From assembly GCA_021778015.1 (NCBI GenBank), contig JAJYCX010000015.1:1-49639 (forward strand): a stretch of 49,639 bases of DNA. The letters run 5' to 3'. Numbering within the stretch: the stretch's first letter is position 1; every line of letters begins with the position of its first letter. The notes beneath the pieces are model-generated. The model was not told where the DNA came from and did no database searches. It worked only from the letters and a program-made list of their open reading frames with translations. Of this stretch, positions 36,462-46,029 are shown in pieces. The position numbers and the translations under genes were made by a program. The DNA comes from Pseudomonadota bacterium. Its GTDB lineage: Bacteria; Pseudomonadota; Gammaproteobacteria; UBA1113.

Positions 36462-37197
36462 TTTTTTGCTCCGCTTCTAGGTAACGACTGTCTTCTCGGA
36501 TCACCTTAGGCACTAATACGCGCTCAGGAATAGTCACCGGTTGATAAATCACACGCTCGCTGGCTTTGTCATAACGCATTTCTACATGGCCTGATGTGGG
36601 AAAATCTTTACGGAAAGGATGACCTATAAAACCATAGTCCGTTAAGATGCGTCGTAAGTCTGGATGCCCTTCGAATAAGAATCCAAATAGATCGAAAGCT
36701 TCACGCTCAAACCAATCGGCGGAAGGCCAAACGGGCATGATCGACGGAATACACAGTTCATTCTCGTCCAAAAATACTTTAAGGCGCAAGCGTTGGTTGT
36801 GTTTAACGGATAGTAAATGATATACCACCGCAAAACGAGATCCAGAGAATGATTCCATACGGATACCATCTTGATCTACGGCTCGTTCAAAACCAGAACC
36901 GGTGGCTTTATCGGTGACCCATTCGGCGATACCGTAAGTTAGATAATCCACACCGCATACGTCGATGAGTTGGTCAAAACAAAATTGAGGCATATCGCGC
37001 AATTGTATTGCCACGTCTATTAAAGCTTTTTTGTTTAAGATTAAAGTTAATTCGTAGCGATCGCTTTGCAAAGCCATTTGCTCGCGCGGCGTTTCCGCCT
37101 GCAACGTTACAAAAGGATGCGCATGATGATTAATTACAAAGCCCTGAGCGGCAAAATGGCTAACAATATTATCTTGCAACGTGTTTAATACATTCAT
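36454..37197 (-). CDS. nuoC: NADH-quinone oxidoreductase subunit C
   Basis: 30-kDa-type subunit of the connecting part of complex I. The 247-residue product has an N-terminal region of variable sequence and the conserved C-terminal block [39 protein letters not shown] (given here in short: [27 protein letters not shown]). It is separate from nuoD, as in most bacteria outside the enterics. It lies three bases after nuoB. Confidence 0.96.
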   Translation of the reverse strand: MNVLNTLQDNIVSHFAAQGFVINHHAHPFVTLQAETPREQMALQSDRYELTLILNKKALIDVAIQLRDMPQFCFDQLIDVCGVDYLTYGIAEWVTDKATGSGFERAVDQDGIRMESFSGSRFAVVYHLLSVKHNQRLRLKVFLDENELCIPSIMPVWPSADWFEREAFDLFGFLFEGHPDLRRILTDYGFIGHPFRKDFPTSGHVEMRYDKASERVIYQPVTIPERVLVPKVIREDSRYLEAEQKNG

Positions 37198-37200
37198 CGC

Positions 37201-37719
37201 TTAGTCCTTATCGCCACAAAAAATCCGTCTGGTATTTTTAATTTTGTTTTGCAGCTGGATAATACCATAGACCAATGCTTCAGCTGTAGGAGGGCAACCC
37301 GGCACATAAATATCTACTGGCACGATGCGATCGCAACCTCTGACTACCGAATAAGAATAATGGTAATAACCACCACCATTGGCACAAGAACCCATGGAAA
37401 TCACCCAACGTGGCTCAGCCATTTGATCATACACACGGCGCAAAGCAGGTGCCATTTTGTTGCATAAGGTCCCCGCAACGATCATCACATCGGACTGACG
37501 CGGACTGGGTCTGAACATAACGCCAAAACGATCTAAGTCATAACGCGCTGCGGCAGAATGCATCATTTCCACAGCACAACAAGCCAAACCGAAAGTCACT
37601 GGCCACATGGAACCACTGCGTGCCCAGCCTACCAATTTTTCTAAAGAGGTAGTAACAAAACCATTTTGTTGCATTTCTTGTGGTTGAAATATCTCTTGCG
37701 CTGAGGTATCTATTCCCAT
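37201..37719 (-). CDS. nuoB: NADH-quinone oxidoreductase subunit B
   Basis: Carries cluster N2, the last electron carrier before quinone. The start is ATG 37719 ([11 protein letters not shown]), overlapping the nuoA end by ten bases, with a GGGG site upstream; the frame extends seven codons more. The 172-residue product has ligands C47, C48, C112 and C142 ([28 protein letters not shown]) and the quinone-facing [13 protein letters not shown]. Confidence 0.96.
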   Translation of the reverse strand: MGIDTSAQEIFQPQEMQQNGFVTTSLEKLVGWARSGSMWPVTFGLACCAVEMMHSAAARYDLDRFGVMFRPSPRQSDVMIVAGTLCNKMAPALRRVYDQMAEPRWVISMGSCANGGGYYHYSYSVVRGCDRIVPVDIYVPGCPPTAEALVYGIIQLQNKIKNTRRIFCGDKD

Positions 37720-38066
37720 TCTAAAGCCCCTTTTTTCCACTCAAAAATAAAGCCTACAACCAATAAGCCTAAAAAGACCATCATGCTTAAAAAACCAAAC
37801 CAGCCTATCTCGCGCAATACAACTGCCCAAGGGAATAAAAAGCCTGTTTCCAGATCGAAGAGTATAAAAAGAATGGCAACTAGATAATACCGTATGTCAA
37901 AAGGCATGCGCGCATCTTCAAAGGCGGGAAAACCACATTCATAGGGTGCATTCTTAACCGCATTCGGTTTATGAGGCCCTAGGATCCAGCCGCCCACTAG
38001 CGGCACTACAGCCAAGACTATGGCTAGACCTAAGAAAATCAGTATAGGCAGATAGTTCATTAGCAT
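37710..38066 (-). CDS. nuoA: NADH-quinone oxidoreductase subunit A
   Basis: First gene of the 14-gene nuo operon. The 118-residue product has three membrane segments and the cytoplasmic loop [36 protein letters not shown] (short parts: [23 protein letters not shown]) typical of NuoA. AAGG lies eight bases before ATG 38066. It starts only 17 bases after the end of tRNA-Leu, so transcripts from the tpiA-secG side may run into nuo. Confidence 0.96.
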   Translation of the reverse strand: MLMNYLPILIFLGLAIVLAVVPLVGGWILGPHKPNAVKNAPYECGFPAFEDARMPFDIRYYLVAILFILFDLETGFLFPWAVVLREIGWFGFLSMMVFLGLLVVGFIFEWKKGALEWE

Positions 38067-38083
38067 ATCATTATCCTTATATA

Positions 38084-38168
38084 TGGTGCCGAAGGCCGGA
38101 CTCGAACCGGCACGGCTTTCGCCACTGCCCCCTCAAGACAGCGTGTCTACCAATTCCACCACTTCGGC
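38084..38168 (-). tRNA. tRNA-Leu (anticodon GAG)
   Basis: Folds on the minus strand: acceptor GCCGAAG/CTTCGGC, D arm GTGG...GGTAGACAC, anticodon stem CTGTC/GGCAG with loop TTGAGGG (anticodon GAG), long variable arm TGGCGAAAGCCGT, T arm GCCGG TTCGAGT CCGGC, and encoded CCA. The long variable arm and the A discriminator base fit leucine. It lies between secG and nuoA, the same position I recall from Legionella. Confidence 0.95.
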
Positions 38169-38173
38169 TTCAT

Positions 38174-38265
38174 TTGTCATCCTCAACCGAAGGTCGGGAA
38201 TCCAGCTCATTTGTTATCCTCGACAAGGCCGCAGGCCACAGTCGGGGATCCAGTTTCAATTCAAG
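38174..38265. repeat. dispersed repeat, family A copy 2 (two direct halves)
   Basis: TTGTCATCCTCAACCGAAGG...GGGAATCCAG is followed by TTGTTATCCTCGACAAGGCC...CAGTCGGGGATCCAGTTTC. Both halves match the left arm of the repeat at 8680-8776 and stand in the same direction, so the copy is rearranged or incomplete. It fills the gap between secG and tRNA-Leu. Confidence 0.7.
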
Positions 38266-38277
38266 TTTTACAACCTT

Positions 38278-38652
38278 TTATTGTCCTTGAGATCCATTAC
38301 CCGGTTGCGGCAATGGAATACTAAAATCACCAGGGGTCTTATTTATTATATCGCCGCTCGCTGGCATAGGTGCTACGGGTTGAGGCAGTATTACATTATT
38401 CAAAACAGCTTTATGTTGATTTATTTTGGAGGCATGATAACCCAGCATAATGCTAGTTCCAAAAAAAACCAGGGCTGCAAATCCCGTCAGCTTTAATAAA
38501 AAACTAGCCGAGCCTGGACTGCCGAATACGGTATTGGAAGCACCGCTACCAAAAGCGGCACCTATATCGGAACCTTTACCTTGTTGTAGTAATACCAAGG
38601 CAAGTATACCCACACAAGCAACTAAATGTACGACTAATAATATTAGTTCCAT
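38278..38652 (-). CDS. secG: Sec translocon subunit SecG
   Basis: Small membrane subunit that stimulates SecYEG preprotein export. The 124-residue product has two membrane segments (about 1-25 and 50-72) joined by the conserved loop LLQQGKGSDIGAAFGSGASN (18 residues after the first helix) and FGSPGSASFLLKLT. The C-terminal 45 residues are a Pro/Asn/Gln-rich tail, as in other gammaproteobacteria. It follows tpiA by ten bases, a conserved pair. Confidence 0.94.
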   Translation of the reverse strand: MELILLVVHLVACVGILALVLLQQGKGSDIGAAFGSGASNTVFGSPGSASFLLKLTGFAALVFFGTSIMLGYHASKINQHKAVLNNVILPQPVAPMPASGDIINKTPGDFSIPLPQPGNGSQGQ

Positions 38653-38662
38653 GCTCTCTCCA

Positions 38663-39418
38663 TCATATTAACGCCTTATAAATAGGCGAGAAAGTATCAT
38701 ATTTTAACGAAGCACCGCCGATCAAACCACCATCGACGTTAGTTAAGGTCAATAATTGCGCAGCATTGTCGCCTTTGACACTGCCACCGTATAATAAACG
38801 CACCGTTTGACTGGTCGTGCTATCATACTGTTTTATTAGGTGGTTACGCAAGGCCATATGCACCGAAAGTATTTCATTTGTAGTAGGGGTTAAGCCAGTG
38901 CCTATAGCCCATACTGGTTCGTAAGCGATTACCGTGTGTGCAAAATCTTTAGTTGTGGTGACATTAAGCACTGCATCCAATTGCGCCATCACCACGGCTA
39001 AGGTCTGCCCTTTTTCACGTTCTTCTAAGCTTTCACCTACACACAAAATAGGCGTCAAGCCAGTTTGCCTAGCCGCTAACCATTTTTGTGCTACCCACGC
39101 ACTATCTTCGCCATAATATAGGCGACGCTCAGAATGCCCTACGATTACGTAGCTACAACCCACATCGCACAACATCTGTGCCGAAATTTCTCCCGTAAAA
39201 GCCCCTTCTGCTTTATCACATACATTTTGCGCACCCCAAGCAATGGGCAATTTTTCGCACAAAGGTCGCATGCTGCTCAAAAATACTGCAGGAACACACA
39301 AAGAAACATCAACTTGATTTAAAACTGCACTGTCTTTTTGCAGTGCAGTCAGCATAGCGCTTATATCCGCGCTCATACCGTTCATTTTCCAATTGGCAAC
39401 AACTAATTTTTTGTGCAT
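38663..39418 (-). CDS. tpiA: triosephosphate isomerase
   Basis: Interconverts dihydroxyacetone phosphate and glyceraldehyde 3-phosphate in glycolysis/gluconeogenesis. The 251-residue product has the catalytic residues: N9 and K11 in ANWKMNG, the histidine in VGHSERR, and the glutamate in AYEPVWAIGTG with the flexible loop after it; the phosphate-binding YGGSVKGDNA is near the end. Length is normal. Next to glpD and the glycerophosphodiesterase further on, it would join glycerol-phosphate carbon to central metabolism. Confidence 0.97.
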   Translation of the reverse strand: MHKKLVVANWKMNGMSADISAMLTALQKDSAVLNQVDVSLCVPAVFLSSMRPLCEKLPIAWGAQNVCDKAEGAFTGEISAQMLCDVGCSYVIVGHSERRLYYGEDSAWVAQKWLAARQTGLTPILCVGESLEEREKGQTLAVVMAQLDAVLNVTTTKDFAHTVIAYEPVWAIGTGLTPTTNEILSVHMALRNHLIKQYDSTTSQTVRLLYGGSVKGDNAAQLLTLTNVDGGLIGGASLKYDTFSPIYKALI

Positions 39419-39490
39419 ATATTTAAAGACTATTTTATGGTGAGCGGATTGTAACCGAGTTGTGGGTAGGAGGCAAATATAGGCAGGAAA

Positions 39491-40036
39491 TTATTTATTC
39501 CCTTTATACGGCGTTCCATATAGTCTTTCCCAGATAACGGATTCAAACCCAAAATCACGCATGTTGGTCATTCTCTCGGGATATAAAATGCCATCCAGAT
39601 GATCGCATTCATGCTGCACCATACGCGCATGAAAATTATCGGCAATTCGTTCTATTCTTTCGCCTTCTTCATTAAACCCCATATAATGAATTTTTTGGTA
39701 ACGAGGCACTTTGCCCCGTAGCCCGGGAACGCTCAAACACCCTTCCCAGCCTTCAACTTTCTCTTCGCTTAAAGGCGTTATAACCGGATTAATTAAAACG
39801 GTAAAGGGAACTGGTTTTTCACTGGGATAACGTACACTACTCTCAAAACCAAAGATCACTATGCGTTGATTGACACCAATTTGCGGTGCAGCAATACCTA
39901 CCCCGCCTTCTTTTGCGAGTACATCTTTTAAATCCGTTATCAGATCGTATAGTTTGGCGCAGGCGAACTCGGTTATTTCGGCCGATCGCTCAGATAAACT
40001 AAGGGTGCCCATTTTTAATACGGGTAAAATAGCCAT
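39491..40036 (-). CDS. def: peptide deformylase
   Basis: Metalloenzyme removing the formyl group from nascent protein N-termini. The 181-residue product shows the three motifs: GVGIAAPQIG (46-54), EGCLSVPG with ligand C100, and QHECDHLDG with H142 and H146. The usual partner fmt is not adjacent, and the N-terminus (MAILPVLKMG) differs a little from the main E. coli Def, so it may be one of two paralogues. Confidence 0.96.
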   Translation of the reverse strand: MAILPVLKMGTLSLSERSAEITEFACAKLYDLITDLKDVLAKEGGVGIAAPQIGVNQRIVIFGFESSVRYPSEKPVPFTVLINPVITPLSEEKVEGWEGCLSVPGLRGKVPRYQKIHYMGFNEEGERIERIADNFHARMVQHECDHLDGILYPERMTNMRDFGFESVIWERLYGTPYKGNK

Positions 40037-40403
40037 ATCTTATGTCTCCAGTTAGTTTATATAAAGACAATACAATACCTTATTTTCTTCATAATATAAA
40101 ACTATTATCTTCTCTATTTAAGCACTTGGCGCCTCAAATAAAAGTTTCAGAATAATCCTTCTTGCCACAAAATTCTCTAGCAATCAAGTGCATAAATCCT
40201 GTTTTTGGGCTTTTTGCAGCCAAAAATGCAAAATTATCCGATTTTTTTCTGGAAAAAAGCAAAATATACACTATACTCGTGATTACCTTTGATGATGAGC
40301 TGTCGGAGTACCTCAAGCAAAGGTAGGTGTTTATTAAGTCCTTAAATAGCCATAAGCCTTAATAAATTGTCTAACCATCATGTTAAAATAAGGAAGTGAT
40401 ACC
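40037..40403. other. intergenic region, no gene seen
   Basis: An AT-rich stretch of 367 bases. A TATACT at 40272-40277 could be the -10 for the downstream gene but lacks a good -35. ACCTTTG near 40285 pairs with CAAAGGT near 40320, giving a possible leader hairpin. A short minus-strand frame (40134-40316) shows no coding features. Confidence 0.5.
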
Positions 40404-40772
40404 ATGACTGCATATTTTGCCACTACAACACAAGATCCATTTAGCAAACCAATCAGACCTGAAAGTCCTATTCAGGGAACATTTAGTGTAACCGAACCAT
40501 CGCTTCATTCACAAAATGACGAACACTTGCTTGCCCAAAAACCAATCGCTAAAAAAAATAGCGCCGCTCGCTGCGCCACAGGTTTAGTCCTGTATGCACT
40601 GGGTTTGTTTTTATTTGCCTATGGGCAATTGGTGCAACCTTCGTTGTTGTTGATGTTAGCTGGTAGCGCTGTGCTGGTTTTCAGCTGTTATACCTTTATA
40701 CCTGAAATTAAGGGTAACGCCGCTGATGGCAGTGACGACGATGCCGCTGATGAAGATATATCGAACTCGTAA
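40404..40772 (+). CDS. small membrane protein of unknown function
   Basis: A 122-residue protein I do not recognise. Residues 1-50 are polar and Pro/Ser/Gln-rich, followed by KKNSAAR. Two hydrophobic segments lie at about 58-76 and 80-97 (LVLYALGLFLFAYGQLV, LLLMLAGSAVLVFSCYTF). The C-terminus is acidic (DGSDDDAADEDISNS). AAGGAAG upstream of the ATG and a strong terminator after it support a real, single-gene unit. It could be an inner-membrane hairpin protein with cytosolic tails. No further role can be inferred. Confidence 0.7.
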   Translation: MTAYFATTTQDPFSKPIRPESPIQGTFSVTEPSLHSQNDEHLLAQKPIAKKNSAARCATGLVLYALGLFLFAYGQLVQPSLLLMLAGSAVLVFSCYTFIPEIKGNAADGSDDDAADEDISNS

Positions 40773-40799
40773 AGTTTCATCCTCTCTCCTCATCTGATA

Positions 40800-40823
40800 A
40801 AAGCCCGCTATGCGGGCTTTTTT
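40800..40823 (+). terminator. rho-independent terminator
   Basis: Nine-pair stem AAAGCCCGC / GCGGGCTTT with a TAT loop and a run of six T at 40818-40823, 27 bases past the small membrane protein gene. On the other strand the A-rich side also gives a T run, so it may stop transcription after tRNA-Arg as well. Confidence 0.9.
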
Positions 40824-40826
40824 ATT

Positions 40827-40903
40827 TGGTGCGCCCGGAGAGACTCGAACTCCCGACACCCTGGTTCGAAGCCAGGTACTCTATCCAACTGAGCTACGGG
40901 CGC
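40827..40903 (-). tRNA. tRNA-Arg (anticodon UCG)
   Basis: Cloverleaf on the minus strand: acceptor GCGCCCG/CGGGCGC, D arm GCTC...GAGT, anticodon stem CCTGG/CCAGG with loop CTTCGAA (anticodon TCG), T arm GGGAG TTCGAGT CTCTCC-type, and encoded CCA. 77 nt. It would read CGA and other CGN codons. Confidence 0.94.
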
Positions 40904-41011
40904 ATGGGCGGTATACTAACCAAAATATGCGCTAATATCAAGTGCACCTTGACTTTGTGTTCACCGTAAGTTAGCGTTGAACCAAAGCTTTAGCATAAAG
41001 GAAGCGCATTT

Positions 41012-42277
41012 TTGAAAAAAAATCTACTGACATCTCTCTATTTTCAAGTATTAATCGCTTTCATCCTAGGCATTTTGCTCGCTTATTTCTATCCCGCATT
41101 AGGTGCCAAAATGGAACCCTTAGGCAATGGTTTTATCAAGCTTATCAAAATGATGATCGCCCCGGTTATTTTTTGTACGGTCGTATCCGGCATTGCAGGC
41201 ATGGAAAATATGAAGGCGGTAGGTAAAACAGGGGCCTATGCGCTTATTTATTTTGAAATATTCAGTACGGTGGCTCTTATCCTCGGTCTAATCATGGCAA
41301 ATTGGTTAAAACCGGGGGTTGGCATGAACATAGACATAACCCAAATCGATGTGCATGATATTGCAGCCTTTACCTCGGCACCAAAAATGCAAAGCGTTAC
41401 GGATTTTTTGCTGAATATTATTCCAGACACTTTTATGGGTGCATTTGCTCAAAGCCAAATCCTACAAGTTTTATTGGTTTCTATCTTGTTTGGTTTTGCG
41501 CTGCATATCATGGGAAACAGTGGCCGCATCATTTTAGAATTTATTAATGCCATCTCAGGGGTCTTTTTCGGAATCGTTAATATCATTATGCGCTTAGCTC
41601 CTATAGGTGCATTTGGCGCCATCGCTTTTACCATTGGCAAATACGGCTTAGGATCGCTGTTTTCTTTGGGAGAACTCATGGGCACGTTTTATTTAACTTG
41701 CCTTATTTTTATCTTTCTGATACTGGGTTGCGTCGCCTTTTTTCATAAGTTTAGTCTATGGAAGCTGATTAAATATATCAAAGCAGAACTCTTGATTGTT
41801 CTAAGCACGTCTTCATCAGAATCCGTATTGCCACGCATGATACTCAAACTGGAAAATCTGGGTGTCAAAAAATCAGTGGTAGGCTTGGTCATTCCAGCGG
41901 GTTATTCTTTTAATCTAGACGGCACATCTATTTACTTAGCATTGGCTGTAGTGTTTATAGCCCAAGCGACCAACACACCTCTGGATTTGGCACACCAGAT
42001 CACCTTACTCATCATTCTTTTATTAACGTCTAAGGGTGCGGCAGGTGTAACAGGCAGTGGTTTTATTGTATTAGCAGCTACTCTTTCTTCAGTGGGACAT
42101 ATTCCAATGGAAGGATTGGCGGTTATTTTAGGCATTGATCGCTTTATGTCAGAAGCTCGTGCGCTCACTAATCTGGTTGGCAATAGCGTGGCGACCATTG
42201 TAGTGGGCAAATGGTGTAATCAAGTGGATAATCAATGCTTGCAAACCCGTCTGGACCAGGGGAGCCTAGTGGACTAA
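41012..42277 (+). CDS. dicarboxylate/amino acid:cation symporter (DAACS family)
   Basis: Membrane symporter of the DAACS (DctA/GltP) family that imports C4-dicarboxylates or acidic amino acids with H+ or Na+. The 421-residue product has about eight membrane segments, the Ser-rich hairpin-1 motif ([13 protein letters not shown]), the NLDGTSIY motif of helix 7, [11 protein letters not shown] of hairpin 2 and the helix-8 substrate-site block [18 protein letters not shown]. This last block, with its Arg, is closest to DctA-type carriers. The start is TTG 41012 with AAGGAAG upstream. It is followed by pgeF with only a short gap. Confidence 0.93.
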   Translation: MKKNLLTSLYFQVLIAFILGILLAYFYPALGAKMEPLGNGFIKLIKMMIAPVIFCTVVSGIAGMENMKAVGKTGAYALIYFEIFSTVALILGLIMANWLKPGVGMNIDITQIDVHDIAAFTSAPKMQSVTDFLLNIIPDTFMGAFAQSQILQVLLVSILFGFALHIMGNSGRIILEFINAISGVFFGIVNIIMRLAPIGAFGAIAFTIGKYGLGSLFSLGELMGTFYLTCLIFIFLILGCVAFFHKFSLWKLIKYIKAELLIVLSTSSSESVLPRMILKLENLGVKKSVVGLVIPAGYSFNLDGTSIYLALAVVFIAQATNTPLDLAHQITLLIILLLTSKGAAGVTGSGFIVLAATLSSVGHIPMEGLAVILGIDRFMSEARALTNLVGNSVATIVVGKWCNQVDNQCLQTRLDQGSLVD

Positions 42278-42339
42278 TTTTTGACTTAAAGCCTCTATTT
42301 CGTTATTATGCGAGCAATATGGACCACAGGAAGCACAAC

Positions 42340-43098
42340 ATGCCTTATTTACATGCCGATTGGCCGCTACAAGGAAAAGTGCATGCTTTTACCACTTTGC
42401 GGCCCAATGGTTACAGCCAGGGCATTTATGCGGGTTTAAACCTGGGCTACCGCGTGGGTGATGATCCACTTTTGGTAGCAAAAAATGTTGAGCGCTTAGT
42501 GACAGAGATGAAACTCCCCTACACGCCGCAATGGGTCGAACAAGTGCATGGCACTCATGTGATAGCAGCTAGCGATGCCAGCCCTGAAATCAAAGCGGAT
42601 GGCATCTATAGCCACGCCAAAGGGCAGATTTGCGCTGTGTTAACGGCAGATTGTTTACCCATTCTCATTGCACATCCACAAGGTCTAGGCATAGCCGCAC
42701 TACATGGTGGCTGGCGCAGCTTGCAACAAAGCATTATTGAAGAAGGCTTAAAGCAGCTGGCTTTGCCTACGAGTGAATTGTATGCGTGGCTAGGACCAGC
42801 CATAGGAAAAAAGGCCTATAATGTAGGTGCAGATTTCCGTGAACTATTTTTAGATACCGATCCCAGCTTAGCCCCCGCATTTTATCAAGACGCAGATCAA
42901 CAGTGGCATGCGGATCTCTATGCCATCGCTAGAATACAATTACAGCATTTAGGACTAACGCGGATTTATGGCGGTCAATATTGTACCTATAGCGATCCAC
43001 AACAATTTTATTCGGCACGCTATTCGCTACACAACGCAAAACACACCGGTGGTCGTATGGCAACGCTCATTTGGATAGATGAGGAAAATACGCTATGA
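42340..43098 (+). CDS. pgeF: purine nucleoside phosphorylase / laccase-domain protein PgeF (YfiH)
   Basis: Cu-oxidase_4 (YfiH) family; proposed roles are purine nucleoside phosphorolysis/deamination and correction of peptidoglycan precursors. The 252-residue product has the metal triad H70 (VEQVHGTH), C105 (LTADCLPIL) and H122 (LHGGWRS). I choose ATG 42340 because AGGAAG lies seven bases upstream and the family starts near there; the ATG at 42319 would place this site inside the gene. The stop overlaps the next start (ATGA). Confidence 0.92.
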   Translation: MPYLHADWPLQGKVHAFTTLRPNGYSQGIYAGLNLGYRVGDDPLLVAKNVERLVTEMKLPYTPQWVEQVHGTHVIAASDASPEIKADGIYSHAKGQICAVLTADCLPILIAHPQGLGIAALHGGWRSLQQSIIEEGLKQLALPTSELYAWLGPAIGKKAYNVGADFRELFLDTDPSLAPAFYQDADQQWHADLYAIARIQLQHLGLTRIYGGQYCTYSDPQQFYSARYSLHNAKHTGGRMATLIWIDEENTL

Positions 43099-43871
43099 AC
43101 AAAAATAATCGCAAACCACGTCGCTATACATGGATCATTTTAATGTTCGTTGTGTTTACGGCTTGTATGCTATGGTTTTATACCCAGGCTAAAGCAAATA
43201 CCGCTACGCATTGGCAAACATTGGCCCCGGGCTTAGACTACACCACTTTGAATTTAGACCAAGGAAAATTACACGCTTTTAAAATAGACTTAAAACAAAA
43301 TCGTCTTGCTTTGTTGTCGCCACCAGAACCTAATGACATCAAAGATATGGTAATAAACGCCCATGCTTTATTGGGCGTAAATGCAGGCTTTTTCACACCC
43401 GATGGCAAACCCTTGGGCTTACGCATCAACGATGGCAAGGTGCTATCACCCGCAAAATCCATTTCCTGGTGGGGGATTTTCTACTTACATAACAACAAGC
43501 CTGAATTGAGCAGTGCTGATAGCTTTAAACTCGACAACGATATAGACTTTGCGGTACAAGCAGGCCCACGTCTATTGGTCAATAAGGATATTCCACATTT
43601 AAAAGATGGCGTGGGGAATCGAACCGCCATAGGCTATAACCAAAATGGTGATGTCATTATAGCCGTTAGTGAGAATGCGCAATTAACTACTTTACAATTG
43701 GCGCAAATACTACGCGACTCAGAAAAACACGGTGGTTTAGGTTGCTTATACGCGCTCAATTTAGATGGTGGTAGTTCTTCACAAGCTTATGCAAAAGTAG
43801 GTAATTTTGTATTGGATGCTCCCAGTTTTCGCGCAGTTGCCGACGGCGTAGCCGTTTATCCCAGATCATAG
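43095..43871 (+). CDS. phosphodiester glycosidase (NAGPA) domain protein
   Basis: A 258-residue exported or membrane-anchored protein. Residues 13-32 are one hydrophobic segment (signal anchor or signal peptide) after a basic start. The rest matches the NAGPA / DUF2233 family by motif: LLGVNAGFFTPDGKPLGLRI, NRTAIGYNQNGDVIIAV and the C-terminal YALNLDGGSSSQAYAKVG. Such proteins hydrolyse phosphodiester-linked sugars or related cell-wall glycans; the bacterial substrate is usually unknown. It is translationally coupled to pgeF, and the coaA start lies 11 bases on. Confidence 0.85.
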   Translation: MNKNNRKPRRYTWIILMFVVFTACMLWFYTQAKANTATHWQTLAPGLDYTTLNLDQGKLHAFKIDLKQNRLALLSPPEPNDIKDMVINAHALLGVNAGFFTPDGKPLGLRINDGKVLSPAKSISWWGIFYLHNNKPELSSADSFKLDNDIDFAVQAGPRLLVNKDIPHLKDGVGNRTAIGYNQNGDVIIAVSENAQLTTLQLAQILRDSEKHGGLGCLYALNLDGGSSSQAYAKVGNFVLDAPSFRAVADGVAVYPRS

Positions 43872-43882
43872 GAGTATACAAC

Positions 43883-44809
43883 TTGTCACTTTCCCCCTAC
43901 ATGCAATTTGCACGCGAAGATTGGCGTCATTACCGTGATGATACGCCTTTGCACCTCACTGAGGCGGAGCTTGCCAGCTTACGGGGGTTTAACGAATCCA
44001 TTTCGATGACCGAAGTTGAAGACATTTATTTGCCTTTATCGCGTCTGTTGAATCTTTATGTGTCTCAAACGCAAAATTTACACGCCATCACCAACCAATT
44101 TTTACATCAACATACTCATAAAATGCCTTATATCATCGGCGTTTCCGGCAGTGTGGCTGTAGGCAAAAGTACTACCAGCCGTATCCTGCAAACGGTCTTA
44201 TCGCGCTGGCCTCATCATCCTAAAGTAGCTTTGGTTTCAACGGATGGTTTTATATATCCCAATGCGGTGCTAAAATCCAAGGGATTGATGACACGCAAGG
44301 GCTTTCCAGAAAGCTATAACCGTCAAGCTTTGTTGCAGTTTTTAAATGATTTAAAATCGGGTAAAGCTGAAGTCAGCGTGCCGGTTTACTCCCATGCAAG
44401 CTATGATATTACCGATGAAGTGATAAGCATACCCGCACCGGATATTTTAATCATCGAAGGCTTAAATATACTGCAAATGCCCGATATGGCCGAAACACAA
44501 CGAGTTTATGTTTCCGATTTCATAGACTTTAATATTTTTGTAACCGCGCCTACAGCCATGATTAAATCCTGGTTTTTAGAGCGTTTTCGCTCTTTCCGAC
44601 TGCATGCAATGGACAAACCACAATTGTATTTTCACCAGTTTAGCCAAATGAATGAAGTTGAAGCGTTGGCTTTGGCGGATAACATCTGGGAAAGCATCAA
44701 TGCCCCTAACCTGCTCAAAAATATCCTACCCTACCAATATCGAGCACAGTTGATCTTGGAAAAAGGCGCTGATCATGGGATAGAACAGGTTTATTTGAGA
44801 AAATTATAG
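43883..44809 (+). CDS. coaA: pantothenate kinase, type I
   Basis: First step of coenzyme A synthesis: ATP-dependent phosphorylation of pantothenate. The 308-residue product has the N-terminal PYMQFAREDWRHYR block, Walker A GVSGSVAVGKST at 86-97, STDGFIYPNAVL, GFPESYN and IIEGLNILQ, all characteristic of the bacterial CoaA (not the type III CoaX). The start is TTG 43883 with GGAG eight bases upstream. In the known enzyme, CoA inhibits [13 protein letters not shown] with ATP. Confidence 0.97.
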   Translation: MSLSPYMQFAREDWRHYRDDTPLHLTEAELASLRGFNESISMTEVEDIYLPLSRLLNLYVSQTQNLHAITNQFLHQHTHKMPYIIGVSGSVAVGKSTTSRILQTVLSRWPHHPKVALVSTDGFIYPNAVLKSKGLMTRKGFPESYNRQALLQFLNDLKSGKAEVSVPVYSHASYDITDEVISIPAPDILIIEGLNILQMPDMAETQRVYVSDFIDFNIFVTAPTAMIKSWFLERFRSFRLHAMDKPQLYFHQFSQMNEVEALALADNIWESINAPNLLKNILPYQYRAQLILEKGADHGIEQVYLRKL

Positions 44810-44822
44810 ATTTTGCAGATTA

Positions 44823-45152
44823 GGAGTCACAATAAACTCTAAAATCTCACGGTGCAGCTGCTATACGCGGAGCCCGTCATTGCGAGCAAACGAGTAAGTA
44901 ATCTATAATAGAATCATTGCCCGGCGGTATTCGCGGAATAATAAAACTGCACGGAATAAAGCGAGTGCAGCGTGGCAATCCATCGTTTGAATAATGAAAA
45001 TGAACGCTATTTACAGTGAAAATCATAAAACACTATGAGATATAAATTGAGTATTTTACTGGATTGCCGCGCCTGTTCGCTGCGCTCACTGGCTCGCAAT
45101 GACGAGCTCCGCGTATAATAACCGTATCGTAAAATTTTAGAATTCGAACTCT
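44823..45152. mobile_element. MITE-like element, family C copy 2
   Basis: A 330-base element with imperfect terminal inverted repeats of about 60 bases. The left arm has TCTAAAATCTCACGG, CTATACGCGGAGC and CCGTCATTGCGAGC; the right arm is the complement, GCTCGCAATGACGAGC...TCCGCGTATAATAACC. The central part (GTGGCAATCCATCG, AATGAAAATGAACGCTATTT, TTTTACTGGATTGCC) matches the element at 12914-13393. It lies between convergent coaA and ttcA and fills the 357-base gap. No coding capacity. Confidence 0.75.
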
Positions 45153-45166
45153 ATATCTAAATTTGT

Positions 45167-45997
45167 CTAAAATGGATCGGCTAAGTCTTGTACGAGTCCC
45201 TCATCCAAAACATCACCCTGCAGCAACTGTTTTTCTAACTCTTTAAACGGCCAGTGATCTTTATCCATCAACTGACTAGGCCTAATATTCCCCAAAGCAC
45301 TTAAAGCATTGCTAGGTATTTTAGGATTTTCTGCAGCTAACGTTTTCATTAACGCTGCTATTTTTTTGCGGGTTAATTTTTCTTGTGAGCCACATAACGT
45401 ACAAGGAATGATAGGAAAATTTTGCTCACCCGCATAAGTGATAATATCTTTTTCCTGACAATACACCATAGGACGAATTAAGATATGGCGTTTATCATCG
45501 GTTAACAGTTTAGGCGGCATAGAGCGAATTTGACCACTGTAGAGTATAGACATCAGTAATGTATTGACTAAATCGTCGCGATGATGCCCTAGCGCAATTT
45601 TGGTAAAACCATTTTCTTTGGCATAACGATAAATATTGCCGCGGCGTAAACGCGAGCACAAAGAACAATAGGTATTACCTTCTGGTATTTTTTCTTTGAC
45701 TATAGAATAAGTGTCACGACGCAAAACCTCATAGGGAATGCGGCGTTGTTCCATCCAGGCACGCAAACCGCTGTCATCCCACCCTGGTTGCGCTTGGTCT
45801 AGGGTAAAAGAAAATAATTCAAAACGATTGTTGGAATTGATACGCAATTGTTCTAATAGACACAACAAAGTAAATGAATCTTTTCCGCCGGATAAACACA
45901 CCATGACACGATCGCCTTTTTGGATCATGTTGTAATCGTCGATTGCCTTACCGGTGTAATGTAATAGTTTTTTTTCAACTTTGCTATTTGTAAACAT
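45167..45997 (-). CDS. ttcA: tRNA 2-thiocytidine(32) synthetase TtcA
   Basis: Iron-sulfur ATPase that makes s2C32 in some tRNAs. The 276-residue product has the PP-loop SGGKDS at 36-41, and the cysteine pairs C110/C113 (CSLC) and C198/C201 (CTLC) expected in TtcA, plus [14 protein letters not shown]. Length is close to E. coli TtcA (311, with a longer C-terminus). Together with mnmA and miaB it gives three tRNA thiolation genes in this window. Confidence 0.95.
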   Translation of the reverse strand: MFTNSKVEKKLLHYTGKAIDDYNMIQKGDRVMVCLSGGKDSFTLLCLLEQLRINSNNRFELFSFTLDQAQPGWDDSGLRAWMEQRRIPYEVLRRDTYSIVKEKIPEGNTYCSLCSRLRRGNIYRYAKENGFTKIALGHHRDDLVNTLLMSILYSGQIRSMPPKLLTDDKRHILIRPMVYCQEKDIITYAGEQNFPIIPCTLCGSQEKLTRKKIAALMKTLAAENPKIPSNALSALGNIRPSQLMDKDHWPFKELEKQLLQGDVLDEGLVQDLADPF

Positions 45998-46029
45998 TTT
46001 TTCTCTCTGTCATTGCTGTAACGGCATGC

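Noticed and set aside
38083-38496. 137-codon plus-strand frame
   Set aside because: It is antisense to tRNA-Leu, a repeat and secG, all well supported on the minus strand.
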